Shown here: in pieces, positions 29,801-37,435 of the stretch
How positions within the stretch are numbered: position 1 is the stretch's first letter
How the letters are laid out: each line of letters begins with the position of its first letter
From: Brevibacillus laterosporus DSM 25
GTDB taxonomy: Bacteria > Bacillota > Bacilli > Brevibacillales > Brevibacillaceae
Assembly (NCBI RefSeq): GCF_002706795.1
Contig: NZ_CP017705.1
Location: 5,183,501 to 5,247,500, forward strand
Reading direction: 5' to 3'
Length of the DNA stretch: 64,000 bases
Program-made: the position numbers and the translations under genes
Notes under the pieces: model-generated
Told to the model about the DNA's origin: nothing
The model's input: only the letters and a program-made list of their open reading frames with translations
Databases searched by the model: none

Positions 29801-29931
29801 GTTTCTCCAAAGCGTCCAGAAACTCCGATTATTGCAATGTCATTCTTTTTCACGCTATTCGTCTGAACAATCGTGCGTTCATCTTTTTGTGTCAAATTTA
29901 TCCCGGTTAAATCTAGTAATTTCTTCTTCAC
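23857..29931 (-). CDS. trans-AT PKS with terminal C domain, KS-DH-KR-ACP-C*
   Basis: A 2024-aa protein with a GTG start behind GGGGAG. Domains: ketosynthase (DTACSSS, Cys205; EAHGTGT, His340; a later NFGHLDHAAG), no AT, a dehydratase-like fold (His696 in HIVNDKFVVP, where the usual Gly of HxxxGxxxxP is Asp; Asp in HPSLMDNAVN), a ketoreductase (ITGGLGAIG near 1187; catalytic Tyr1349 in GDYTAANAYLD), an ACP (LGGDS, Ser1514) and a condensation domain. The C motif reads HSLIGDQ at His1709-Ser1710: the catalytic second His is Ser and the final Gly is Gln, so peptide-bond formation by this domain is doubtful. The protein ends with the aromatic tail GDFEFNF. The expected action is one malonyl extension with reduction to beta-hydroxy and possibly dehydration. 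It follows the 1246-aa NRPS by 25 bp. Confidence 0.94.
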   Translation of the reverse strand: MKKKLLDLTGINLTQKDERTIVQTNSVKKNDIAIIGVSGRFGETQNVDEFWEALRNGSDCIRTIPESRQKDIDRFINHVQPHMQKRYLHAAYLEEIDQFDYQLFSISPKEASLMDPNQRLFLETAWSAIEDAGYGGQKIMGTRTGVFVGYSADSDSGEDYKQYIKNVAPSLSGAAVPGNIKSIIASRIAYTLDLHGPSMVIDTACSSSLVAVHLACQAINNGECDMALAGGVKIIMLPLGEDSDSGIGISSRDGRAKTFDNRSDGTGFGEGVGVVMLKALDQAIHDKDHIYAVVKGSAFNQDGHSIGITAPNSLAQEDVIVRAWQNAEIEPGTIQYIEAHGTGTSLGDPIEIKGIQRAFEKYTNQKQFCGIGSLKTNFGHLDHAAGIAGFIKSILALKHKEIPPTVNFQYPNQKISFDHSPVYVNDCLREWESNGHPRRCGISSFGLSGTNCHIILEEAPEPKLRTQLQDQTSKPYILSLSAKTDDGLLQLINDYLQFISKNENVSIADLAYTSNTGRGHYESRLALVACNCKDLVEQLYLCKKEGIGTNERMGCYSNSFKVINEQKPIRSEKEITEADIRQLTEQANSLISQLVMVEPSEVLLQQLCQLYVSGAEIDWERLMQKEQVHRISLPVYPFNRKRCWVEPEAENSYPIIKKSLKELDLPLLDRLEADSIETIIYATDFNVDKHWVLHEHIVNDKFVVPGTTYLEMLLEACYQQIPTRQVQVENLVFLAPLICERGESHEVQTILKENGQSYDFIIASRYNGEWVRHAQGTVAFGVHYDASMIKLEEIKNRCDIERNEFIQYEEDFSGSGAIITGPRWNNVQHTYIGNGEVLAYFSLPERYEADKGLYHFHPSLMDNAVNLAINTVSQDFYLPFTYRICKVYSTMPNRFYSHLRLKSDQSDNKEIINFDVTLVNEEGVVFAEIEDYAIKRVHQMDLGVNKANKSPFYYGIKWIEKEINPREESSKDLGTVLIFKDETSIGEQMIQAFDSIGRPWIQVEMGAEFKEVDQRTYKINGLQTDYTTLIGLLKERGITQIIHLLSVMEKQDVNDLTDLEETQKRGYESLVRLTKALLEHNIHEEIEILLVAPYVYELNEQQEYIHPHYATMFGLGKVVSQEYPHLLCRALDIDKFTSGDTILAELGRKDKDYLVVHRNNQRFVEEFYECNLDDVATDSIEIRENGVYVITGGLGAIGLEMANYLASQASVNLVLINRSSLPSKELWGQVEQQTQPKLYRQITAIRKIESLGSNVTVVSADISDQDELQAVLTQVRSQFTTINGIIHSAGVAGEGFILRKEEVSSQPVLSPKVRGTWLLHHLTKDDQLDFMVLFSSINSLYGGVGQGDYTAANAYLDAFTSLRNRHTGKTLTINWAAWKEVGMAVEYGANHDLGFFKSLSTQNAIQAFQQVLHKRMNRVTIAEINYDNTLDHMDTLTFNLEKPIISKLTKMSRLKEIKQGAVTSQVLPDVMVSGRNAGESYSVNERLLAQVFCLELGLDEINIYDDFFSLGGDSIIAVKIVNSIQKYLNKNIGISEIFQNLTIFALAAHLSSQEEGNKKIIISEQNTEAPNIVLESEEGIELTGMQRHIYFLQSYNPFMTELTMLTEKELSTSVDIELFQKAVDAVTQQHESLRTIFREENGLPKQVILPFMSVETEYEDLSFDSDASQLAKRKLNEARIRACQLSKSTWSPILYRLPEKKALFGLIIHSLIGDQWSLEYIANEILQVYNDLIENKEIALPPTGNYISWIRDQLSWEKSEGFQTDQAYWQQELRNPLPQLNLATDFQRPKTPSYQGSFYPFQLKDEEVWKSIQETIKRVDISLETYLLSAYYLLLHKLTLDTDIIIGMTARHQGDSDSNEIVGALTNIFCMRVKVEETETIEELFAKVEKTRFAATTHSRYPFDAIVAQVNAQRSQRSQRSSIFSTMFQWHESMPTLNDGVSLYDLSLVGVANTEQLHFRFEFDTNLFKIETISKLAQYYLNILYEVSNSGLRIPDVQLLSQNQMQELKASQVSSVMGDFEFNF

Positions 29932-29956
29932 TTATCTCCCCTCTTTTCCATCCCGA

Positions 29957-32900
29957 TTAGATAGTTGAATTTTTCTCATTTTCTAGCATGAGAGAAAGTA
30001 GCTTGAGATACCCATAAATTAGTTCTTCCACTTTTCCATGGTTTAATTTCTTTTGATCATATCGACATTCAAAAGCGATCGTCGTCGACTCGATTTGCAA
30101 TGCAAATATAATATCAAACAAGCGATTGAATTCATTTGATTGAGAAAAGTATTCAGTAAATAACGGCCATACTTGTTTACTCGTTTTTCTTGTAAAGCTA
30201 TTTTCTAATGCTTGAATAGAATATATCTCAAGGGTATTTGGCTGTATTCGGGCTCCTCTTACCTGTCTAAATAATTCGCCAAAATCTTCAATGTTGTTCA
30301 TGTTTACGTTAATAGGAATGGTTCTATTGTCTGTTGTCTGCCACTGAATAGTGACATCAGTCAACTCGCAGATTTCAGAATACAAATAAAGATTCATCGC
30401 AAGTAAAATATCAGCTATATCTACACTGTACCGATCTGCTACCATATTTAAGCCAGCAACCATATCATCTTGAAAAGCAAAAGTGAATCGGGTACTCGTT
30501 TTTTTAACTTCGTTTCCATCAAAATATTCTGGAGGAAACAGTATGGCTGGAATTTCGATCAATGGTATATTGTCCTCTGTCCTCGATTCAATATAGCTGG
30601 CTAGCTTTGCAATCGTAGAGTAGGAAAAAACATCTCCAATATCTATTTTTCCGATATACTTTTTATCTACTTGGGCATGCATCTGTACTAATAGAATTGA
30701 ATTCCCGCCTAAATCGAAAAAGCTTTCATGTAAACCAATGACATCACGGTTCAACACATTTTTCCATATTTCCATTAACTCTCGCTCAACATCCGTATTA
30801 GGAGGTTGAATGATCATTTCATTTGATCGTATACTTTCGATCGGTTTAAATAATTGCTTGCGATCGATCTTACCGTTAGCTGTAAGCGGAAGTTCCTTTA
30901 GGGAAACAAAGTGTGTTGGAACCATGTATTCAGGTAATTCTTGGCTAAGTAACTGACGAAGTTCATGAGTATTCACGTTATGTTCCGCCACGTAATAAGC
31001 GCAGAGATTCTGTGAAACACCAATCTCCTCCACCACTACCACTGCTTCGTTAACTGCTGGGTGTTTTAATAAACAATTCTCAATTTCACCAAGCTCAACT
31101 CGGAAGCCCCTTATCTTAATTTGATGATCTATTCTACCTTTGAACTCAATCGTTCCGTCTGGAAGCCATCTTGCTAAATCTCCAGTGCGATATATGAAAC
31201 TCTCTGTCTGAAATGGATTCGAAACAAACTTTTCCGCAGTTTGTATTTCTTGATTCAGATAACCTTTGGATAATCCGTCACCTGCTATACACAATTCACC
31301 TGTTATCCCTATTGGCTGTAAGCTATTGTGTTTATTGAGAATATAAACTTGTGTATTGGCTATTGGTTTTCCAATTGTAATAGTAGGTACACTAGTCAAG
31401 TCCTGTATTAATGACCAAATGGTCGTTTCTGTAGGACCATACATATTAAATATGCAGGCTTGTGTACGTTCTTTAAGCTGAGCTAATAGGGACGGTAGAA
31501 GTGCTTCTCCTCCTATCATGATTTGTTCCAATTGGCTAAAACAATCTGCCTCACTGTATAAAAGTAATTGCAGTCTAGAGGGTGTGATTTGTAAAGAATT
31601 GATATTCGTTACCTTGATCAGCTCATTCAACAATTTCGGGTCACGTTGCTGGGCTTCTGTTGCAATAACTACACGCATTCCTTGAGTAAGTGGTACTAAG
31701 GTTTCTACTACAAAAATATCAAAGGAAATGGTAGTAAGAGCTAGGATCGTTTTTCCCGCAGTATAAGTAAGTTTCTCTGTGATTCCTTGAATAAAATTAT
31801 GAACGGCTCTATGGGGAATCATTACTCCTTTTGGTAGCCCTGTTGAACCGGAAGTGTAAATCACGTACGCTAAATCTTCTGACGTAGTAGCATTTTCTTT
31901 CCATAAAGACTCTTCTTCATAAGCTAATGCTTCGTCTAGATAGATGTATTCTTGCACCGTTTGTATATCAGAGACTAAGTGGCGTTGGGTAAGTACCAAC
32001 TTAGCGCCACTGTCTATGAGCATGTATTTCACACGCTCCTCAGGATATGTCGGATCAATTGGTAAATATGCCCCACCGGCTTTAAGAATCGCAAGTAAGC
32101 CGATCATCATTTCCAATGAACGTTCGGTCATTAACCCAACAATTGTGTTGGGAGACACTCCTTTATCGATTAAACAGCTAGCGACCCTTTTCGCTTGTTC
32201 ATCCAGTTCACGATATGTAAGCTGGGCTCCTTCACATACTACCGCTATCTGATCAGGTGTTTTTTTAGCTTGTATAGCAATTAATTCGTGAATGCTCTTG
32301 CTACGATCATATAGAAGACGAGTGTCATTGAATTGCTCAAGTAGTTCACTCTCTTCTGCTAGAGTCGTAATCTTAAGTTGGCTAAGCTTGATTTCTGGAT
32401 TAGCTATGATTTGTTCTATCAATTCCTGAATATGACCAAAGATTCTTTTGATATATTGGTAACTATGTATTTTGGAATTGTAGCCCATTCGAATGATCAA
32501 CGACTCCCCGGTGATGACCATGATGCTAAAGTCATAGTTGGTTTGTTCCAATAACTCAACATGGGTTATCGTTTGACCAAGCCCTCTAGTGCCTGAATCG
32601 TTACTTGACTCATTCATATCTATTGGTGACTTTTGAAAAATTGAGACATGGTCAATGAGTCCTTGACTCATCTTTGTTCCTACTGGCATCTCATAAAGTG
32701 GAAAAAAATCATACATTTTTGCCCTAGTTGAGCTTTTTTGAGCCATTTGAACAAGCTGTGCAAACGTTTCTACTCGATCGGTTCTGATACGTACCGGAAC
32801 TGTATTAATAAACAATCCGACCATTTGGTTAATTCCTGCTACCTCAGCATTTCGACCAGAGACCACAGATCCAAACACGACATCATCTACATTGTTATAT

Positions 32901-33697
32901 CGCTGGAGAACCAATCCCCATATTGCTTCCCATACCGTGCTCAATGTAGCATTATTCTGCCGCGCAAGCTTATTAAGCTGTTGCGTTTTTTCAAAATTGA
33001 TCTCAAATTCCGCCTCTTTTGCCTCATAACCATTCACATTCATTTTATTGATCAAACTTGGCACCATCGCCAATTGATCGTATCCTTTTAGATAACCTTC
33101 CCAATATTCCTTGGCCTGCTCGTTATCCTGCTTTTCTAGCCATTGTATAAATTGCTGATAGGAATGAACCGGTTCAAGCTTTAGTTTTTTATGAAAAGCA
33201 AAAGAATCATAAATTTGTAAAAATTCATTAAACATAATACCAAGTGACCAACCATCCATAATTAAATGATGATAGCTCCAAACCACTTTATAACACTCTG
33301 TCGATGTCTGAAAAATAGCAATACGAATAAGGACTTCTTTAGCCAAATGAAATCCTCGTGTCTTATCCTTTTTTAAATAACCTTGTACATAAACCTCCTG
33401 TTCGCTCAAACTGGAAATATCCTCAAAATGAATGCTAGTTAATTCCCGTTTTTTAAGCACCAGTTGCATCGGCTTTTTTACTTTTTCATATACAAAAGCT
33501 GTACGTAAAATATCATGACGTTCAATTAATACATTGACGCTTTTTAAAAAAATATCGATATCTACGTTACCTTCAATTGAAAAAGTCAAGCTCTGAAAAT
33601 AGGCTCCCGAATCGTTATGTACAATGGAGTGAAATAAAATACCTTCTTGTAAGGGAGTCAGCGGATAAATTTTGGTTACTTCAGGTTTTTTTTCCAA
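29957..33697 (-). CDS. Single-module NRPS, C-A-PCP-halfC
   Basis: A 1246-aa synthetase starting at TTG (33697), 8 nt behind AGGAG. It has a C domain (HHLIMDG, His143-144), an A domain (YTSGSTG near 616), a PCP (LGGNS, Ser1000) and a ~205-residue C-terminal half-C without HHxxxDG. My specificity reading is DIVQMGMIWK, close to known glycine codes. The PCP is of the subtype LGGNSxLLVxMH shared with the last PCP of the 2589-aa NRPS, not the LGGHSLKA type of the other modules. It is the first megasynthase gene of the operon and precedes a KS protein. Because it starts with an intact C domain, a starter acyl or aminoacyl unit must come from elsewhere, or this C domain is idle. Confidence 0.94.
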   Translation of the reverse strand: MEKKPEVTKIYPLTPLQEGILFHSIVHNDSGAYFQSLTFSIEGNVDIDIFLKSVNVLIERHDILRTAFVYEKVKKPMQLVLKKRELTSIHFEDISSLSEQEVYVQGYLKKDKTRGFHLAKEVLIRIAIFQTSTECYKVVWSYHHLIMDGWSLGIMFNEFLQIYDSFAFHKKLKLEPVHSYQQFIQWLEKQDNEQAKEYWEGYLKGYDQLAMVPSLINKMNVNGYEAKEAEFEINFEKTQQLNKLARQNNATLSTVWEAIWGLVLQRYNNVDDVVFGSVVSGRNAEVAGINQMVGLFINTVPVRIRTDRVETFAQLVQMAQKSSTRAKMYDFFPLYEMPVGTKMSQGLIDHVSIFQKSPIDMNESSNDSGTRGLGQTITHVELLEQTNYDFSIMVITGESLIIRMGYNSKIHSYQYIKRIFGHIQELIEQIIANPEIKLSQLKITTLAEESELLEQFNDTRLLYDRSKSIHELIAIQAKKTPDQIAVVCEGAQLTYRELDEQAKRVASCLIDKGVSPNTIVGLMTERSLEMMIGLLAILKAGGAYLPIDPTYPEERVKYMLIDSGAKLVLTQRHLVSDIQTVQEYIYLDEALAYEEESLWKENATTSEDLAYVIYTSGSTGLPKGVMIPHRAVHNFIQGITEKLTYTAGKTILALTTISFDIFVVETLVPLTQGMRVVIATEAQQRDPKLLNELIKVTNINSLQITPSRLQLLLYSEADCFSQLEQIMIGGEALLPSLLAQLKERTQACIFNMYGPTETTIWSLIQDLTSVPTITIGKPIANTQVYILNKHNSLQPIGITGELCIAGDGLSKGYLNQEIQTAEKFVSNPFQTESFIYRTGDLARWLPDGTIEFKGRIDHQIKIRGFRVELGEIENCLLKHPAVNEAVVVVEEIGVSQNLCAYYVAEHNVNTHELRQLLSQELPEYMVPTHFVSLKELPLTANGKIDRKQLFKPIESIRSNEMIIQPPNTDVERELMEIWKNVLNRDVIGLHESFFDLGGNSILLVQMHAQVDKKYIGKIDIGDVFSYSTIAKLASYIESRTEDNIPLIEIPAILFPPEYFDGNEVKKTSTRFTFAFQDDMVAGLNMVADRYSVDIADILLAMNLYLYSEICELTDVTIQWQTTDNRTIPINVNMNNIEDFGELFRQVRGARIQPNTLEIYSIQALENSFTRKTSKQVWPLFTEYFSQSNEFNRLFDIIFALQIESTTIAFECRYDQKKLNHGKVEELIYGYLKLLSLMLENEKNSTI
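29960..30580 (-). other. C-terminal half-condensation domain (C-lobe only)
   Basis: About 205 residues after the PCP of the 1246-aa NRPS align by eye with the tail of the 2589-aa NRPS: an ADILLAMNLYLYSEI-like helix, DFGELFRQV and YLKLLSLMLEN. The catalytic histidines and whole N-lobe are absent. The protein ends 246 residues after PCP Ser1000. The next gene encodes a KS-first protein, as for the other half-C. Confidence 0.68.
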
Positions 33698-33742
33698 GTG
33701 AAAAGCTCCTTTTCCGTCATCCTTAGTAAAGTGACGGTAAAA

Positions 33743-35026
33743 TCAATTTTCAAATCGGTAATCCTGTAGATCTGGGAGCAGATAGCCCGTCCCGGTTTCT
33801 TCTAAAATCTCATCAAAGCGTTTTTTCTGTTCATCAGTTGAGGTTTTCTTGGTTAAAAATACCGATGTAAGCATATCAAGGGCTTCACGCATTTGTTTTA
33901 TGGTCGGTTCTGCACCTGCCTCCTCTAGCTCATATTGCATCTTTTGTATCCGCCGATATGGCTCAATCATGCCTTTTTGATACTCATCAGCGTTCAAATT
34001 TCGATTTGGAGTCGCAACCGCAATAGCAAGACATTTTGTAATTACACTAGGAACAAATGGTTGATGGTCCTTCGGGAAACCCATTATTTCTTTTACACCA
34101 GCAACATCCTGTGCTACATCGTAAGCATAGGAAAGTACATCTGGATACTCTTTTTTCATTAAATTACGCAAGACCTTATTAGGCCCAAACTCGATCACTT
34201 TTCGAATGCCCTCTTGATAAAAAAACTGCATAGTGGCAAGCCATTGGACCGGAGCTGTCACTTGTTTGGTTAAGTTTTCTACAATTTGTTCACTGCTTGT
34301 GTAAGGTTGTCCATTGACATTAGCAACCACCGCGTAACGCATGGGCTGATACCTATTTTTTTGAAGCTCCGCCTGTAAAGAGCTAGCAACTGATTGCATC
34401 AGTGGACTATGAAATGGAGCACTAACACGCAAGAATATTACTGTAGCTCCCATCCCTTCAAGTATTTTTGCTACCTTTTCAATCGCTTGGCGATGACCAG
34501 AAATAACGATTTGACGTGAAGAATTAATATTAGAAAGATGCGCAAAGTTCGTCTCATCTGAATATTCTAGACAAACCTTTTCAATCTCAGACCTGTCTAT
34601 TCCAGAAACAGAGGCCATTGCTCCAGTTCCTTGAGTTGTAATGTCCTGCATAAATAACCCACGTTTGTGGACTAAACGTACTGCCTGTGAAAATTTCATC
34701 GCTCCAGCGCAAACAAGTGAAGAATATTCACCTAAGCTGTGTCCAGCGACGAAATGAGGTTTGACACCTATCTCCTGCATGTAAACACGCCAAAGGGCAA
34801 TACTTGTAGCTAGAATAGCTGGTTGAGCATTAGCGGTTTTGGTCAGTTCCTCAAGATCACCTTCTATACATAGTTTGAGTAAATTAAATCCTACTATCTG
34901 TTCAGCCTCTTCAAAGGTTCTTCTAGCAATGGCGTACTGATCGCATAACGCTTTTCCCATATTGACATATTGTGATCCCTGTCCAGAAAACACAAATGCT
35001 AAATCTCTCATGTATTCATCACTCAC
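33743..35026 (-). CDS. Free-standing malonyl acyltransferase (trans-AT)
   Basis: A 427-aa FabD-type acyltransferase with FSGQGSQ near the N-terminus, the nucleophile elbow AGHSLGE (Ser97) and catalytic His206 in APFHSPLM. It exceeds a housekeeping FabD (about 310 residues) by a C-terminal extension of about 110 residues of unknown role. Neither PKS protein in the window has an AT domain, so this enzyme is expected to load malonyl-CoA onto their ACPs. The GTG at 35026 is listed; ATG at 35011, giving MRDLAFVFSGQG, is an equally reasonable start because neither has a strong ribosome site. It sits 75 bp after sbnA and 45 bp before the first NRPS. Confidence 0.9.
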   Translation of the reverse strand: MSDEYMRDLAFVFSGQGSQYVNMGKALCDQYAIARRTFEEAEQIVGFNLLKLCIEGDLEELTKTANAQPAILATSIALWRVYMQEIGVKPHFVAGHSLGEYSSLVCAGAMKFSQAVRLVHKRGLFMQDITTQGTGAMASVSGIDRSEIEKVCLEYSDETNFAHLSNINSSRQIVISGHRQAIEKVAKILEGMGATVIFLRVSAPFHSPLMQSVASSLQAELQKNRYQPMRYAVVANVNGQPYTSSEQIVENLTKQVTAPVQWLATMQFFYQEGIRKVIEFGPNKVLRNLMKKEYPDVLSYAYDVAQDVAGVKEIMGFPKDHQPFVPSVITKCLAIAVATPNRNLNADEYQKGMIEPYRRIQKMQYELEEAGAEPTIKQMREALDMLTSVFLTKKTSTDEQKKRFDEILEETGTGYLLPDLQDYRFEN

Positions 35027-35101
35027 CCATTACATATTTTGGTTTTTTAGTAATAAATATCAGCCAAAAACAGTGCATTATGTAAACGTTTATATGATGA
35101 T

Positions 35102-36064
35102 TTAAGTCGTTTCTACCGGATTTATGCAGAATTTTTCCACCCAATCTTTGTTATAGATTGTATCCACATAAGATAAACCGCTATCAGGACAAATAAAGAC
35201 TACATTCGGTGGCGTATGAAATGTCTTGTCGGCAAAATAATGCTTTATAGCATAATACGAGCTTCCTGATGAGCCACCAACAAATAAAGCATGTTTTTCT
35301 AGCATTTCGTGACAACCTTGGATTGCTCGATACTCAGGTACATGAATTACCTCGTCGATAATAGCCTCCTTGAGTATTTCTGGAACCATGCTAGAACCAA
35401 TCCCCGGAATAAAGCGTTTTTTAGGACTATCCCCAAATATAACCGAACCCTCTGTATCCACTGCTATAACCTTAATAGATGGAAACTTTTCTTTCAATCT
35501 GCGAGATATGCCAGCAATGGTTCCACATGAGCTAACACCGATAAACACATAATCTAGATGTTCAAAGGCATCTGCAATTTCCTTGCCTAATCCATGATAA
35601 TGGGAAAGGAAGCTATCCCGGTTTGCATACTGGTTTGTCCAAAATGAATCTTTGATCGTAGTCAGAAGTTCATTTACCTTTTTAATTCGATTTAACAAAT
35701 AACCACCTGTCTCATCTCGCTCGGTTACTTTGATCACATTTGTAGCAGTTACACGTAGAATCTTTTCATATACCTCATTAATATTGCTATCAATAATAGG
35801 AATGAAAGGGATTTCTAATTTTTTACATAACAATGCCAATGCAATGCCAAAATTTCCAGAAGTTGATTCTATTACAGTGGTATTAGGGGTTATTTCGCCT
35901 CTCTCAATTGCAGATTTTAATATGTAGTAAGCTGGCCGAACTTTCACACTTCCACTATAATTCTGAAATTCTAGTTTGGTATAAAGATTAATGGTATCGT
36001 TTTTCAAATGTAAAAGAGGCGTATCACCAATAAATGAGTGTAACTCGTCTAGTTTTACTAACAT
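35102..36064 (-). CDS. sbnA: SbnA-like N-(2-amino-2-carboxyethyl)-L-glutamate synthase
   Basis: A 320-aa PLP enzyme of the cysteine synthase fold. The PLP lysine is Lys41 in GSVKVRPA, and the cofactor loop reads ESTSGNFGIA. Further SbnA-like stretches are NQYANRDSFLSHY and IAVDTEGSVIFG. SbnA condenses O-phospho-L-serine with L-glutamate, and SbnB then releases L-2,3-diaminopropionate. The pairing with sbnB in one operon supports this over a true cysteine synthase. It is the first gene of the megasynthase operon; GGGAGAGG lies just upstream of its ATG, and a plausible promoter lies further up. Confidence 0.88.
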   Translation of the reverse strand: MLVKLDELHSFIGDTPLLHLKNDTINLYTKLEFQNYSGSVKVRPAYYILKSAIERGEITPNTTVIESTSGNFGIALALLCKKLEIPFIPIIDSNINEVYEKILRVTATNVIKVTERDETGGYLLNRIKKVNELLTTIKDSFWTNQYANRDSFLSHYHGLGKEIADAFEHLDYVFIGVSSCGTIAGISRRLKEKFPSIKVIAVDTEGSVIFGDSPKKRFIPGIGSSMVPEILKEAIIDEVIHVPEYRAIQGCHEMLEKHALFVGGSSGSSYYAIKHYFADKTFHTPPNVVFICPDSGLSYVDTIYNKDWVEKFCINPVETT

Positions 36065-36127
36065 TAAAATTACCTCTCCCTTTGATATTCATATTGCGAC
36101 GATTTGTGCGTATGTTTTTTTAAAATC

Positions 36128-36155
36128 TTTATACTATTCACCTTCAATCATCCAA
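36128..36155 (-). promoter_or_regulatory. Candidate sigma-A promoter of the megasynthase operon
   Basis: On the minus strand, TTGGAT (36155-36150) and TATAAA (36133-36128) are separated by 16 nt, about 63 nt upstream of the sbnA start. This is the best promoter-like pair in front of the operon. It was found by eye only. Confidence 0.45.
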
Positions 36156-36178
36156 AATAAATATTCTAGCTGCTTTAT

Positions 36179-36204
36179 GTGATGATTAAATCACTATAAA
36201 GTGA
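36179..36204. promoter_or_regulatory. Overlapping inverted repeats upstream of the sbnA promoter
   Basis: GTGAT-N6-ATCAC (36179-36194) overlaps TCACT-N4-AGTGA (36191-36204). The pair ends 24 bp upstream of the candidate -35 box, a typical place for an activator or repressor. No regulator gene is directly adjacent. Confidence 0.35.
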
Positions 36205-36590
36205 ATTATGAGTAAATTCAAAACAAAATGTAAACATTTTTTAATTCTTGAGGGACAAAAAATTACTTTTTCATATAAAGTTTACTATTAAAGGATATAA
36301 TTGAAAATAATTTTCCATATTTTTAATATACCTAAACTTTCCAGCAATGTCTATAAGACCAAAATCCAGAATTTACTATATTTACACTTTTAAAAAAAGG
36401 TAATTATTTTATTATTATAAAAATAGAGACTGTTATTGAATTTAAAGAATATCATCCAAATAACCATCTCTTATATTCTATGAATAAAATTTTTCATCCA
36501 GCATTTTTTTATCCAAAAAAGTAATTTTTAAACTTTGTTAATAAAAAACGCCAATCATCATGAGATCAGCGCTCTTTATCGTAACGTGTT
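36205..36590. other. Very AT-rich intergenic stretch, no gene seen
   Basis: About 385 bp between the divergence-free ends of the sbnA and fabG-like operons, both on the minus strand. No convincing ORF in any frame. A weak hairpin with a T-run on the minus strand near 36540-36568 may terminate the fabG-like operon. Homopolymeric A/T tracts may influence promoter curvature. Confidence 0.5.
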
Positions 36591-37352
36591 TTAAATAGAC
36601 AACCCGCCATTAACTTCTAACACAGTACCGTTTACGTAGTCCGCATCGTCTGAAGCTAAAAAAAGATACGCTTTCGCAATATCAGATGGCTGCCCCAGAC
36701 GATGTAACGGTATCTGAGAAATCAAATTTGATAGTACCTTCTCAGGTACCTTTAAAGCCATTGATGTCTCAATAAAGCCAGGCGCAACTGCATTCACCGT
36801 TATCCCCTTCCTGCCTAGTTCTTTAGCCCAGGTTTTGGTCATGCCAATTACTCCTGCTTTGGATGCTGCATAATTCGTTTGGCCAATATTACCTGCATGC
36901 CCTACGATAGATGATGTGTTAATGATTTTTCCAGCACCTTTCTCGATGAGATGTGGAATGACAGCTTTTGTGCAATAGAAGACCCCATTTAAGTTAACAT
37001 CGATCACCCGTTGCCATTGTTCTACCGTCATTTTCGCTAGCATAGCATCTTGTGTAATACCGGCATTATTAATCAAAATGTCCACCGTTGAAAATGCTTC
37101 TATTACATTTTGTACCATCTGCTCTACACTCGCTATGTCTGAAACATCCACCTGTACGTATCTAACATGTTTAAAACCAGCCTGCTGGCACTCTTCCAAA
37201 AGGGTGATACCTGCACTTTGATTATAATCAGCGATGGCCACCTTCGCACCTTCTGCTAAAAATAGCTTAACGGTCTCTTTGCCTATTCCATTGGCGCCGC
37301 CTGTTACGATCACTACTTTATCTTGTAGCTTTTTCGTATTTATTCGACTCAT
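36591..37352 (-). CDS. FabG/PhaB-like 3-oxoacyl reductase (SDR)
   Basis: A 253-aa short-chain dehydrogenase with TGGANGIG, NNAG and the catalytic set Ser148, Tyr161, Lys165 (YAASK). Length and motifs fit NADPH-dependent reduction of 3-oxoacyl-ACP or 3-oxoacyl-CoA. It is the last gene of the tetR-ligase-maoC-KAS III-NHL operon, 83 bp after the NHL gene, with AGAGGAGA before the ATG. With the MaoC hydratase next door, a 3-hydroxyacyl cycle is possible. The substrate is not readable. Confidence 0.88.
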   Translation of the reverse strand: MSRINTKKLQDKVVIVTGGANGIGKETVKLFLAEGAKVAIADYNQSAGITLLEECQQAGFKHVRYVQVDVSDIASVEQMVQNVIEAFSTVDILINNAGITQDAMLAKMTVEQWQRVIDVNLNGVFYCTKAVIPHLIEKGAGKIINTSSIVGHAGNIGQTNYAASKAGVIGMTKTWAKELGRKGITVNAVAPGFIETSMALKVPEKVLSNLISQIPLHRLGQPSDIAKAYLFLASDDADYVNGTVLEVNGGLSI

Positions 37353-37435
37353 AATAACTGTTTCTCCTCTCTATCAGCTATTTGAAATATATTCCACCGA
37401 TAAATCAATATTCATACTAAAGGTCAACTCTTTCC

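Noticed and set aside
32738-33091. A 117-codon plus-strand ORF opposite the 1246-aa NRPS
   Set aside because: It mirrors the C domain; composition and lack of a start signal mark it as a shadow.
1-36064. Assignment of the cluster to edeine, paenilamicin, zwittermicin or an iturin
   Set aside because: Each shares parts (diaminopropionate genes, trans-AT hybrid, methylating A domain, or KS-ACP-AMT-C), but no module order that I recall matches, and no beta-tyrosine aminomutase, spermidine-loading or acyl-ligase starter is seen.
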